Positions 1 to 8,135 of a DNA stretch of 54,230 nt are shown piece by piece. A model generated the notes under the pieces. It made no database searches, was not told the origin of the DNA, and worked only from the letters and a program-made list of their open reading frames with translations. Within the stretch, counting starts at the first letter, position 1. Each line of letters opens with the position of its first letter. The translations under genes were made by a program, and so were the position numbers. The stretch is from Nostoc sp. CMAA1605 (GTDB lineage: Bacteria > Cyanobacteriota > Cyanobacteriia > Cyanobacteriales > Nostocaceae): contig NZ_PJIZ01000067.1 of assembly GCF_021596505.1 (NCBI RefSeq), positions 1 through 54,230 of the forward strand, written 5' to 3'.

Positions 1-151
1 TCGCACCAAATTCTTGAGCAATATTAGGGGTGCGATCTATAGAGCCTGTATCCAATACTACCATTTCATCCACAACATCTTTCACGCTGCTCAAGCATTT
101 GGGTAGCGTAGTTGCTTCGTTTTTCACAATCATGCACAGGCTCAGACTCAT
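1..151 (-). CDS. Family 2 glycosyltransferase, N-terminal fragment
   Basis: The minus strand reads MSLSLCMIVKNEATTLPKCL from an ATG at 151 and runs off the left edge of the window. CMIVKNEA followed by a short helix and a VVDEMVVLDTGSIDRT-type strand is the classic start of GT-A fold family 2 glycosyltransferases, where the Asp of the DTGS segment helps bind the nucleotide sugar. Only about 50 residues are visible, so the DXD metal site and the acceptor specificity cannot be judged. An ATG slightly upstream (159) is out of frame and stops at once. The function assignment rests on family resemblance. Confidence 0.85.
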   Translation of the reverse strand, partial: MSLSLCMIVKNEATTLPKCLSSVKDVVDEMVVLDTGSIDRTPNIAQEFGA

Positions 152-388
152 AAGCTCATTGTTAGATTATTTACTTATATAGGAATAGAGTTAAGTTTCG
201 TGAAATCTTAACTTCAACACAAATAGATATAATTAAACCATTAATTAATGAATTGTCACCTAAAATTAAATCCTTATTTAAACTTTCTCCAAAAAAAATT
301 CAAAATAATTGCTATGAGAACAAGAACTTACAAGCTATGTGTAAAAATCAAGATTAAAGCGTTAGTTAAGTGATTACTTCTAGGGGAA

Positions 389-1792
389 ATGGTAAATTTA
401 ATGCTGGGTAAAACAGTAGGTGGACGCTACCAAATTCTCACACAGTTGGGAGGTGGTGGTTTTAGTACAACTTTTATTGCTCAGGATATCCAACGTCCCG
501 GAAATCCTCAATGTGTTGTTAAACAGTTTAAGCCACTATCAAATGATCCATATACCTTACAAGAAGCTAGACGTTTATTTGAGCTAGAAGCAGTCACTTT
601 AGAAAAGTTGGGAAAACATGACCAAATTCCCCAGTTATTGGCTCATTTTCAAGAAAATCAAGAATTTTTTTTAGTTCAAGAATTCATTCCTGGACACGAT
701 ATTTGTGAAGAATTACCTCCTGTTAAACCACCATTAACTGAGGCTGAAGTTATCAAACTTTTACAAGAGATTCTAGAAGTTTTAGTATTTGTGCATCAGC
801 AAAATGTTATTCATCGTGATATTAAACCAGCCAATATTCGCCGCCGAACTTCCGATGGGAAGATAGTATTGATTGACTTTGGTGCAGTCAAACAAGTTAG
901 TGTACAGAAAACCACTGTTGATGGACAAACAAATGTTACTGTTGCTATTGGTACACCTGGTTATATGCCCAGTGAACAGGCTAATCAAGTACCTAAATTG
1001 AGCAGTGATATTTATGCAGTGGGTATTATTGGAATTCAAGCTTTAGGAGGGATAGATTTTCCTAATGCTAGTAGTCAAGGACTACCAAGACACCCTGAAA
1101 CGGGTGAAATTGAGTGGCGAACAAAAGCAAAAATTAGCCATAAATTAGCTAATTTCCTGAATAAAATGGTGCGTTATGATTTCCGTCAACGTTACCGTTC
1201 AGCAGATGAAGCCTTGCAAGCGATTAAAAAAATATCATCTAAATCTTTACCAATAAAAGTTTTAGTTGGTGTAGGAATTATTGCTGCGATTATACCAGCC
1301 ATTTTATTCATCTTCCAAACGGTAATTCCCAAAGACAATTTTCTCGATTATGCCAATAATAACGAAGGCATCAAGATAAAATACCCTCAAACTTGGGAAA
1401 GACAAGATTTAGGAAATATTCTCACTCAAGAACTAGTAACATTTCTATCACCTAAAGAAAGTGATGCTGATATATTCCAGGATAAATTAACAGTTAATGT
1501 AGGTAAATTTGCCGGAACATTAGACGAATCTAAAGACTTATTCACTAAAGAGATTAAAAACACTGTTTCAGAGGTTAATATTGTCAGTATAAGTCCGTCT
1601 ACGCTTGCCAATAAAAGAGCATATCAATTAGTTTTCACTGGCAAAAATGGAGCTAATAGGGTCAAAAACCTGCAAATTTGGACTCTGCAAGATGAGCAAA
1701 CCTACATGATTACCTACACAGCAACAGTAGATGATTATGATAAATTTTTACCCTTAGCAGAAAGAATGATTCAGTCTTTTGAAATTGAATAG
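389..1792 (+). CDS. Membrane-anchored Ser/Thr protein kinase with PsbP-like C-terminal domain
   Basis: A eukaryotic-type protein kinase occupies residues 13-280: glycine loop LGGGGFSTTF (20-29), lysine K45 in VVKQF, catalytic HRDIKPAN (142-149), DFG at 163-165 and the activation-segment GTPGYMPSEQ. A single hydrophobic helix lies at about 290-312, followed by about 150 residues that start with IKIKYPQTWERQ, which resembles PsbP-like domains appended to several cyanobacterial kinases. The kinase should be cytoplasmic and the C-terminal domain on the other side of the membrane, a receptor-like layout. That topology is inferred. AGGGGAA lies directly before the ATG at 389; the in-frame ATG at 401 (MLGKTVGGRYQIL) is an equally plausible start. 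The gene stands alone and is followed by a 7-bp repeat array. Confidence 0.9.
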   Translation: MVNLMLGKTVGGRYQILTQLGGGGFSTTFIAQDIQRPGNPQCVVKQFKPLSNDPYTLQEARRLFELEAVTLEKLGKHDQIPQLLAHFQENQEFFLVQEFIPGHDICEELPPVKPPLTEAEVIKLLQEILEVLVFVHQQNVIHRDIKPANIRRRTSDGKIVLIDFGAVKQVSVQKTTVDGQTNVTVAIGTPGYMPSEQANQVPKLSSDIYAVGIIGIQALGGIDFPNASSQGLPRHPETGEIEWRTKAKISHKLANFLNKMVRYDFRQRYRSADEALQAIKKISSKSLPIKVLVGVGIIAAIIPAILFIFQTVIPKDNFLDYANNNEGIKIKYPQTWERQDLGNILTQELVTFLSPKESDADIFQDKLTVNVGKFAGTLDESKDLFTKEIKNTVSEVNIVSISPSTLANKRAYQLVFTGKNGANRVKNLQIWTLQDEQTYMITYTATVDDYDKFLPLAERMIQSFEIE

Positions 1793-1990
1793 TCAATAGT
1801 CATTAGTCAATAGTCAATAGTCAATAGTCAATAGTCATTAGTCATTAGTCATTAGTCATTAGTCATTAGTCATTAGTCAACACTCAACATCGGCTAAACG
1901 CCGCGCTACCCCTAACAGCACTCATTACTCATTACTTATTACTTGTTACTTATTACTCATTACTTATTACTTAGCACTCATTACTCCCCA
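1793..1990. repeat. 7-bp tandem repeat array (TCATTAG/TCAATAG, TTACTCA) with an embedded small dispersed repeat
   Basis: TCAATAG and TCATTAG units run almost without interruption from about 1793 to 1880, then TTACTCA/TTACTTA units from about 1920 to 1990. Between the two arrays sits a GC-rich insert beginning CGGCTAAACGCCGCGCTACC (1891-1910), which recurs at 4807-4826 and, inverted and degenerate, at 42021-42067. It fills the space between the convergent genes at 389-1792 and 1994-2896. Confidence 0.9.
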
Positions 1991-1993
1991 AAA

Positions 1994-2896
1994 TCAGTAC
2001 CCTTGCTGATTAAGCATATCCATAGCTATTTTCAGGCTGGATTTCATCCGATTAAATGCTGCGGCTAAACCACCGATTTCATCTTTTGCTGTTTCATCAA
2101 AATCAGCACTCATGTCACCTGTGCTGACTTTTTGAGCGATTTTTTCTATCTTTTTAATGCGTTGAATCACAGTTTTTTTGATCAGGAAATTAATTAACAG
2201 TAGCACCACTGCGAAAATAGCAATTAACAAACCCATAATCAATGACAAACTACTACGGGCGTGATTAAAAATTTCTTTGGAAGGAACAGAAATAATTTGA
2301 GCAGCTACAATTTCATTGAGTTTCCAGCCAAAACCATTTTTTTGTCCGTAGGTGGTTAACTGACTCTTGGGTGCTAGTTCTGGTGTGGAATGACATCTTA
2401 AACAAGATTCTTTGGTAATTGCAAGTGGTCTAGCAATATAAAATACTTCACCTTCAGGTAAAGAACGCAATCCTACCAGTTGAGGAAGCTTGGTATCTCT
2501 GCGAAATTTTTCTACTAATTGGGTTTCAAACTCATCAGCTTTATCTCTCAAATTAGTAGGATTGAGTGTGGCTTCCTTATAAAGAAAATTTTCATTCCCT
2601 TCTGTTTTGCGAAAGGTTTCAAATACTTCTGTTGCAGAAAAAGCCGGAACTGTCTCTGGAATAAAGGCTGTTGCGGTTTCTAATTGTGGTGCTAATAAAG
2701 GATTGATGCGTTCTTGTGTGTATGTCCTAATTGAGTTCATGGTTTTCATTAACAATAAGGCTTGAGAACTGACTTCTCTTTGCGCCCTTTGTTGTAAAAC
2801 ACTTGATAAAATAACACCGCTTACAGCAATACTGATGATAAATACTAATACTAAAATTAAGTTAAATTTAGTCCCTATTTTTAGGTTGTTTAACAT
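1994..2896 (-). CDS. DUF3365 (Tll0287-like) heme-type sensor with HAMP domain and no output domain
   Basis: Residues 12-33 form a membrane helix. Residues 40-210 form a DUF3365-like sensor domain carrying a c-type heme attachment motif CLRCH (165-169). A second membrane helix lies at 216-239 and a HAMP linker at about 237-292. The sensor domain is therefore predicted to lie outside the cytoplasmic membrane. The protein ends right after HAMP (300 aa), with no kinase, cyclase or MCP output module. Relatives of this family bind heme and are thought to sense redox state or small ligands; that is family knowledge. The gene is divergent from a PhnD-like binding protein across 156 bp. How it signals is unclear: it may pair with a partner encoded elsewhere. 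Confidence 0.8.
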   Translation of the reverse strand: MLNNLKIGTKFNLILVLVFIISIAVSGVILSSVLQQRAQREVSSQALLLMKTMNSIRTYTQERINPLLAPQLETATAFIPETVPAFSATEVFETFRKTEGNENFLYKEATLNPTNLRDKADEFETQLVEKFRRDTKLPQLVGLRSLPEGEVFYIARPLAITKESCLRCHSTPELAPKSQLTTYGQKNGFGWKLNEIVAAQIISVPSKEIFNHARSSLSLIMGLLIAIFAVVLLLINFLIKKTVIQRIKKIEKIAQKVSTGDMSADFDETAKDEIGGLAAAFNRMKSSLKIAMDMLNQQGY

Positions 2897-3052
2897 ATTT
2901 TATAATAAAAATTTTTCAAAAATAATAGAACATATTATCAGATTTAAGACATTGAAATGGTTCGTAAAAAGTAAATAAATGTTAAAATTGTTCTATGTCC
3001 TAAGTTTAGGTATGATTTTAGTTTAGATAAAATTCAGCCTAAAATAGCGATA

Positions 3053-3916
3053 ATGTGGCGATTTTCCCGTCGTTTTTTACTTTTAAATCTTCTAGGGTTG
3101 GCAGTTGCTAGATGCTCTTCTAACTCGACTTACCAAGGTAGATTAACCATTGGCGTGATTGATTATGATGGTGATGCAGAAGTTATTAATAGATATGCGA
3201 AGTTTAAGCGTTATCTAGCAGAGAAAACTAAAGCCAGTATTCAACTAGAGCCGACATTTAACGAAAATAAAGCGATTGAACGGTTGCAGGCTCAAGCTTG
3301 GTCTTTGGTATTTGCGCCGCCGGGATTAGCCGCAGTCGCGATCGCGCGCTCTCAGTATGTGCCGATTTTCCCCTTGTTGGGAGTGAATAATTTACGCTCA
3401 GTCTTCGTAGTTCCCAAAGATAGTCCCATCACTGATTTAAAGCAGTTACAAGGTAAAACAGTGGCGTTGGGTCAACTAGGGTCAGCAACTGGATATTATT
3501 TTCCGTTGTATAATCTGTATGGACTGACTTTAGCAGAAATCTTATTTGCGCCCACTCCCAAAACCTTACTAGAGTGGGTGACAGAGGGAAAAGTAGCAGC
3601 CGGCGCAATTTCACTCGCTGAATATAGCCTCTACAGTTCACCCAGCACTCAAGCCGGACTCAAAATACTGTACACAGATCCTCACTACGTCCCTCCTGGT
3701 GCAGTGTTAATTAGTCCAGGGGTGGGAAGCGATCGCCAAGCATTAATTCGCAAAGTCATGGGTGAGTTTCCTGGGGTTTCAGCACAAGAAGTTGGCTATG
3801 TTCCCAATGGACAAATACCCGATTATCAATACATGATGGATGTAGTAGAACGCGTGCAATTAATTGCCACAGAACTGCAAAATAAACCTGTACATTTATT
3901 CAAAAAAACAACTTAA
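3053..3916 (+). CDS. PhnD/SsuA/TctC-like periplasmic ligand-binding protein
   Basis: A 287-aa protein with an N-terminal secretion segment (RRFLLLNLLGLAVARC). The Cys could be lipidated, but Arg at -1 is atypical for a lipobox. The mature part follows the phosphate/phosphonate (PhnD) binding-protein pattern: LTIGVIDYDGDAEVINRYAK, then LVFAPPGLAAVAI, then SVFVVPKDSPITDLKQLQGK and VALGQLGSATGYYFPL. No permease or ATPase gene is adjacent. Its divergent neighbour is a membrane heme sensor, so a ligand-presenting role rather than transport is possible; that is inference. The 3' end overlaps the convergent pseudogene by 17 bp. Confidence 0.75.
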   Translation: MWRFSRRFLLLNLLGLAVARCSSNSTYQGRLTIGVIDYDGDAEVINRYAKFKRYLAEKTKASIQLEPTFNENKAIERLQAQAWSLVFAPPGLAAVAIARSQYVPIFPLLGVNNLRSVFVVPKDSPITDLKQLQGKTVALGQLGSATGYYFPLYNLYGLTLAEILFAPTPKTLLEWVTEGKVAAGAISLAEYSLYSSPSTQAGLKILYTDPHYVPPGAVLISPGVGSDRQALIRKVMGEFPGVSAQEVGYVPNGQIPDYQYMMDVVERVQLIATELQNKPVHLFKKTT

Positions 3917-4671
3917 ATCTGGCTAACTGCATTTCAATTGATTTAGTCAGAATTTTATTTAACTCTTTGGCATCCTTAAATTGTAGAATTTGCTGAGTAG
4001 GTAATTCAAAAGGAAATTGCCCTTCCATCTCTTGGCGTTGCATTTGTGCTAATAATATCTGTTCTGTACGCTTACTTTGAATTGCATAGCCAAGTTCTAC
4101 ACAAACATTTGGACTAGGAACTACTTGCGGAGTGCCTTCTGTATCAATGCTAGCGATGGGTGTAGTGTCAGCGATAAATAACAAACTTCTGCGAATTTTC
4201 CGCATCACAGTACGGTTGAGGCGGATAGGCGCATTACTAGGACGATATGATTCGACTAAAGTTAAAGGCAGACGCGATCGCGAATTTAAATTTGCTAGAC
4301 TTTGTTGTAACCCTTCCTTGAGAACATCACCAGAAGCAGCATACTCAACTTGATAAGAGAAAAAAAATCGTCGGTTCTAACTGTGCCAATATTGCCTGCT
4401 TAGTAAAATAAATTTCATGACTAATCAAGTCAATGTTGGCGACACAATAACCGCCGCTACCTTCAACATAGAATTCGATATTTTCCCCTTCCAGATAGCG
4501 TCCAAACCAAGTAGATTTTTTCACCTCATCACTATCTTCCAAAAAATCTGCACGTAAAGCGGATCTCAGCAGACTTTTCTTACTCAAGCGAATGTCCGGC
4601 GGACGTTTTTCCAGTTCTGAAATCGGTTCATAGTCCTGGAGATACCATGCTCTGAGCGCAATGATTGACAT
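3900..4671 (-). pseudogene. Conserved cyanobacterial protein with TIR-like/nucleotide-binding C-terminus, broken by a frameshift
   Basis: Two frames together make one protein. The first runs from ATG 4671 and stops at 4345. The second, starting inside an uninterrupted frame, ends at 3900. They join if one base is removed from the run of eight A (4360-4367; T8 on the coding strand), giving EPTIFFSYQVEYAASGDVLK and a 256-aa product. The C-terminal part (RRSLLFIADTTP, then SPNVCVELGYAI, then GQFPFELPTQQILQF) has the PNxxxELGYA pattern of TIR-like and deoxyribosyltransferase-like nucleotide-binding folds. That family assignment is tentative. T8 is a known type of slippage site, so true inactivation, transcriptional slippage or a sequencing error all fit. 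The 3' end overlaps the convergent PhnD-like gene. Confidence 0.75.
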
Positions 4672-4735
4672 AGGACGCTTCTTAACTGTCTATGTTTATT
4701 TCTTTGCGTATAATTTTACACGGTGTCTCACAAGA

Positions 4736-4905
4736 GTCAACAGTCATTAGTCATTAGTCATTAGTCATTAGTCATTAGTCATTAGTCAGCACTCATTACT
4801 CAGCACCGGCTAAACGCCGCGCTACCGCTAATAGCACTCATTACTCATTACTCATTACTCATTACTTCTTCTTCCCACTGCCCCCTGTACCCCTGCCCCC
4901 CTGCC
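4736..4905. repeat. TCATTAG and ATTACTC tandem arrays around a small dispersed repeat, plus a C-rich tract
   Basis: Seven or so TCATTAG units (about 4742-4787) are followed by CGGCTAAACGCCGCGCTACC (4807-4826, identical to 1891-1910), then ATTACTC units (about 4836-4866) and a run of CCCCTG-type units up to the end of the amylase gene. The array, insert, array arrangement is the same as at 1793-1990. Confidence 0.9.
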
Positions 4906-4907
4906 TC

Positions 4908-6830
4908 CTAAGACTCCCTCCCCGATACCCAGGTGTCACGCCATTTGACTGTGCCTTCTTTGGCGACTACCCAGCGACGATTGAGGGTGTTTTCTCGCAG
5001 GGGTGATTGCCCTTCGCGCCACATGGCATATTTGTAACTGATGAGTTTACCTGCGCTTTCGTTGAAGGGAATCTCGCCAAACCATGTATTGGAGTTGATG
5101 TACTCCAAAGGATAGCCTTTACTAATATCCCAATTCCCTAATTCTGGACAGTCACCGACAACAACAATGGTTTCACCAGGTTGGGTATGTACCCCGTTTA
5201 GTTGGGCGCGAATGATGGTTTGGGCTTTGACTCTTTCGCCTACATGACTTAAAACAATTACTCCCCGTGCTTCTAGTTGCAGATCGTAAATCTTACCGTC
5301 TTTGACTTCGTATTTATTGCGAGTCACGACACAAGTATGTTCACCGTCTGGTAAGTCTGTTGGGACTTCTGGTATTGTGACATCTTCGCCTCGATTTAAG
5401 GCGACAAAGCAAACAGAGGAACGATAACGACGGACGTAACAGTAAACATCAGGAGTGAGGTATTTTGCCCAATGGCTACCCATAGATACGGCAGGATTTA
5501 ATCGCCGCACGCCGGAGAGTAATCTGATGTATCGATAAATGTCTGTATCTGTGTCCCAATTTTCCATCATCGGACGGTTGTAGGGGTCATTACCGCCATC
5601 GGTATCATTGTGCAGATATTGTTCTGTACCGTAATAAATGCAAGGAATACCCCGTGATGTCATAATTAAGGCGATCGCTACCTTCAACATTGCCGGATCA
5701 GGGTTAAGGCTTTGAAAGCGGGGCATATCATGGTTATCGATAAAGGTAACTAATTCTGTTGCCCCGTTGTAGCGATCATCTTGGTCGAATATCTCTTGAA
5801 TTACATGAAATCCACCTTCTGCACCTTGGGCGAGGGCGGCGCGAATAGCTACACACAAGCCAAAATCTAGAATTGTCATCCCGGAATTGTTGGCAAATTC
5901 CACAGAGCGATCGTCACTAGGATGACTGTAAATCCACTCACCAAAAATGAATACTTCTGGTTTGTGATTATACATATCACTAGTAAATTCTTGCCAGAAC
6001 CAAATCGGCATATGTTTGACGGTGTCTACCCGCAGTGCATCTACACCCCGATCTAGCCATTGCTTAATTGCTAGCTTGATATAGTTACGATACTCGACAT
6101 TGTTTTCGTTAAACGTCGCTAAACCAGCTAATTCACAGTTTTGGACTTGCCATTCATCTTCCCAGTTCTGCACTTCACCGTAGTGGTGATACCAATGGTT
6201 GACATCGTTATGAAAGTCAGCGATTTTGATGCCATCATCATATAATTCCCCTTTACTACCTTGAGTGTCAGGGCTACTGTGGTTACAAACAATATCTAAA
6301 ATCAGCTTCATTTTCCGCTTGTGCAGTTCTGCAATTAAGCGGTCAAAGGTGGTATCTTTTGTAGACTGCGTATTATTTAAAGAAGGGTTTTCGCCTTTAC
6401 CAATGTAGCGGGGATTAATTCTTTTAAAATCTTTTGTCCAGTAGCCGTGCATAGCGGCGTTACCAACAAATAATTCCTCGACTTGTTCAAACAAGGGAGT
6501 CAGCCAAATTGCACTCACTCCCATATCTTTTAAATAATCTAATTTGTCGATAACTCCTTGTAAGTCCCCTCCCCAATACTTACCCCAATCTTCTCCTTGA
6601 GGATCGTAAAGTTCAGGGTTATGACCTTCACTATTATCGCGATCGCCATCATAAAAGCGATCTACCACAACAAAATAAATCGTTTCTTGGCGAAATTCAA
6701 TATCCCTCGTATACAGAAATTCTAAATTAATTTCTGATGCGGGTGCTTCTACTAAAGCTTCTACCTCTGCATTAGCATTTTCTACTTGATATTGTCCGGC
6801 GGAATATAGTGATGGTGGTGTTTTTACCAT
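4908..6830 (-). CDS. Cytoplasmic GH13 alpha-amylase/CGTase-like enzyme with C-terminal CBM20 starch-binding domain
   Basis: The protein carries all GH13 landmarks (numbering from a TTG four codons upstream): region I DIVCNH, nucleophile D273 in GVDALRVD, acid/base E302 in FGEW and D372 in FIDNHD. Residues about 541-641 match a CBM20 starch-binding module (RAQLNGVHTQPGETIVVVGD). No signal peptide is present, so it should act inside the cell on glycogen-type alpha-1,4-glucans. The longer open frame begins at TTG 6842; I prefer ATG 6830. The best fit is alpha-amylase or cyclomaltodextrinase/CGTase-type activity, and the exact product cannot be read from sequence. It is preceded by a very long upstream region (6843-8135) that could hold a long leader. 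Confidence 0.9.
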   Translation of the reverse strand: MVKTPPSLYSAGQYQVENANAEVEALVEAPASEINLEFLYTRDIEFRQETIYFVVVDRFYDGDRDNSEGHNPELYDPQGEDWGKYWGGDLQGVIDKLDYLKDMGVSAIWLTPLFEQVEELFVGNAAMHGYWTKDFKRINPRYIGKGENPSLNNTQSTKDTTFDRLIAELHKRKMKLILDIVCNHSSPDTQGSKGELYDDGIKIADFHNDVNHWYHHYGEVQNWEDEWQVQNCELAGLATFNENNVEYRNYIKLAIKQWLDRGVDALRVDTVKHMPIWFWQEFTSDMYNHKPEVFIFGEWIYSHPSDDRSVEFANNSGMTILDFGLCVAIRAALAQGAEGGFHVIQEIFDQDDRYNGATELVTFIDNHDMPRFQSLNPDPAMLKVAIALIMTSRGIPCIYYGTEQYLHNDTDGGNDPYNRPMMENWDTDTDIYRYIRLLSGVRRLNPAVSMGSHWAKYLTPDVYCYVRRYRSSVCFVALNRGEDVTIPEVPTDLPDGEHTCVVTRNKYEVKDGKIYDLQLEARGVIVLSHVGERVKAQTIIRAQLNGVHTQPGETIVVVGDCPELGNWDISKGYPLEYINSNTWFGEIPFNESAGKLISYKYAMWREGQSPLRENTLNRRWVVAKEGTVKWRDTWVSGRES

Positions 6831-6986
6831 AGTGAGTTGCAAATTTATATGTCAAGAAATTAGAAATATATTTGTTTCTAGATTCGTAGAAACTATAGGT
6901 ATTTTCTAATTATTTTTGGAAATTAAACATCCATCGCTAGACAGATAGTAATTAAATATACTTCATCTATCCAAGGTAATAAGGTA

Positions 6987-7029
6987 GGGGGCAGGCTTCC
7001 GCCGTGAGCGTCAGCCGAACGGGGGCAGG
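6987..7029. repeat. 25-bp GC-rich insert between 9-bp direct repeats
   Basis: GGGGGCAGG occurs at 6987-6995 and again at 7021-7029. The 25 bases between them start CTTCCGCCGTGAGCGTC and end AGCCGAAC. Base composition contrasts sharply with the AT-rich surroundings. Size and placement fit the very small dispersed repeats described in Nostoc genomes, with the direct repeat as target duplication or as two repeat units split by insertion. Confidence 0.7.
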
Positions 7030-7254
7030 AGGAGAAAGAGTTTGAGTCTTATTTACTTTTCTTCACATAGTTTGGTTTTATTGCACCGACTTACTTATCT
7101 ACGTATCTAAATATCCGTTCAAACATCAAATATGAGCCTAGATAGTGTTTCTCAATAGAGAGAATCAGATTTTGTTTGAAAAGTCCCTGGTAATATATCA
7201 ACTACTTACAGCCAACCAGTTTTCAAACAGCCTCTAAAATAATTTCTCAATACA

Positions 7255-7529
7255 ACAACACCCAACATCTACTAGTTCTAATTACTTCCTCTCCTGGTTG
7301 AACTTAGGTGGGGATATAGACTGTTTCACTTTTCTCAACGAGAGGTGAAAATCAGTTACATTGCCCCCTTTTTTGGATAATTGGGGAAGTATTAACTTTC
7401 GCGTTGGGTGTTGTCGGTGATTGACGAGACAGATATAAAAATCAACAGCGTTTTTACCTCTTTTACTAACTCTACTCTAGCTGTTAAATCTGCCAGGGAA
7501 GCTTTGTAGCTTCAATTAATAAATTAGCA
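7255..7529. repeat. Copy 1 of a duplicated 275-bp structured sequence (candidate non-coding RNA)
   Basis: The left part is bracketed by a perfect 12-bp inverted repeat: ACAACACCCAAC at 7255-7266 and GTTGGGTGTTGT at 7403-7414 (160 nt overall). Inside lies a smaller hairpin, TTTCAC at 7324-7329 against GTGAAA in 7345-7350. The right part holds AACAGC/GCTGTT arms (7444-7449, 7480-7485) and a tight hairpin GAAGCT-TTGT-AGCTTC (7498-7513). Copy 2 keeps the arms, the spacing and almost every base of the right part. No ORF is present. Transcription has not been shown and the strand is undetermined; either strand would fold. Confidence 0.6.
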
Positions 7530-7631
7530 TGAATAAATTATCTAGAATATTTATGTTATTAAACTTTACTATTTATTTGATGGTTATTTCTGACCAAAAT
7601 ATTGTCCATAATTAAATACTATTTCAACACA

Positions 7632-7905
7632 ACAACACCCAACCATCTACTTGTTCTAACTACTTCCTCTCATTGCTAATCTTAACCAGGGATATAATCT
7701 GTTTCACCTTTTTAGTCAAGAATGAAATCAGTTAAATTGCCCCCATTGGTGAATAATTGAGGAAATATCAACTTTCGCGTTGGGTGTTGTCGGTTGTTAA
7801 CGAGACAGATATGAAATTAAACAGCGTTTTTACCTCTTTTACTAACTACACTCTAGCTGTTAAATCTGCCAGGGAAGCTTTGTAGCTTCAATTAATAGAT
7901 TAGCA
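7632..7905. repeat. Copy 2 of the duplicated 275-bp structured sequence (candidate non-coding RNA)
   Basis: Arms ACAACACCCAAC (7632-7643) and GTTGGGTGTTGT (7779-7790) are identical to copy 1 and enclose 159 nt. The internal hairpin (TTTCA near 7701, TGAAA near 7722) is retained although the bases around it have changed. The right part from the AACAGC arm to AATTAAT differs from copy 1 at only about two of 77 positions, whereas the middle of the left part has diverged much more. This uneven conservation suggests selection or gene conversion on the right part and on the closing stem. Confidence 0.6.
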
Positions 7906-8099
7906 CTTCTACAATAGGATGGAACTAGCTGCAAACAAACTTTACGCTTGCTGTTAATTGAATCAGGTCTGGGAGACTAGAAAGCTTTCTGATATCTCCA
8001 TTGAAGATATCAAGCATCATATTTCTTCAGATTAGTAAACACTTGTTATTAATTGAAGTTTTGTAAAGGATATTGTTACGGTTGAAACTGGATAAAAAC

Positions 8100-8134
8100 A
8101 GGGCTAAAGCCCTGACTACAAGCGAATTAGTCAG
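8100..8134. repeat. Dispersed palindromic repeat (GGGCTAAAGCCCTGACTA type)
   Basis: AGGGCTAAAGCCCT is a perfect short palindrome followed by GACTACAAGCGAATTAGTC. A degenerate copy with the same tail lies at 11541-11575. It sits directly downstream of the phytochrome-like kinase gene (stop at 8136) and could act as a transcript end, but no T-run follows on the minus strand. Confidence 0.6.
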
Positions 8135-8135
8135 A

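Larger units (their letters stand above)
6843..8135. other. 1.3-kb gene-free region
   Basis: No convincing reading frame on either strand. It contains a 25-bp insert flanked by 9-bp direct repeats (6987-7029), two copies of a roughly 275-bp structured repeat (7255-7529 and 7632-7905) and a palindromic dispersed repeat (8100-8134). The rest (7030-7254, 7530-7631, 7906-8099) is AT-rich and shows nothing I can name. Confidence 0.8.

Noticed and set aside
6843..8135. CRISPR array or tandem sRNA array such as NsiR1
   Set aside because: Only two copies of a roughly 275-bp unit, too long and too few for CRISPR repeats or the short NsiR1-type units.
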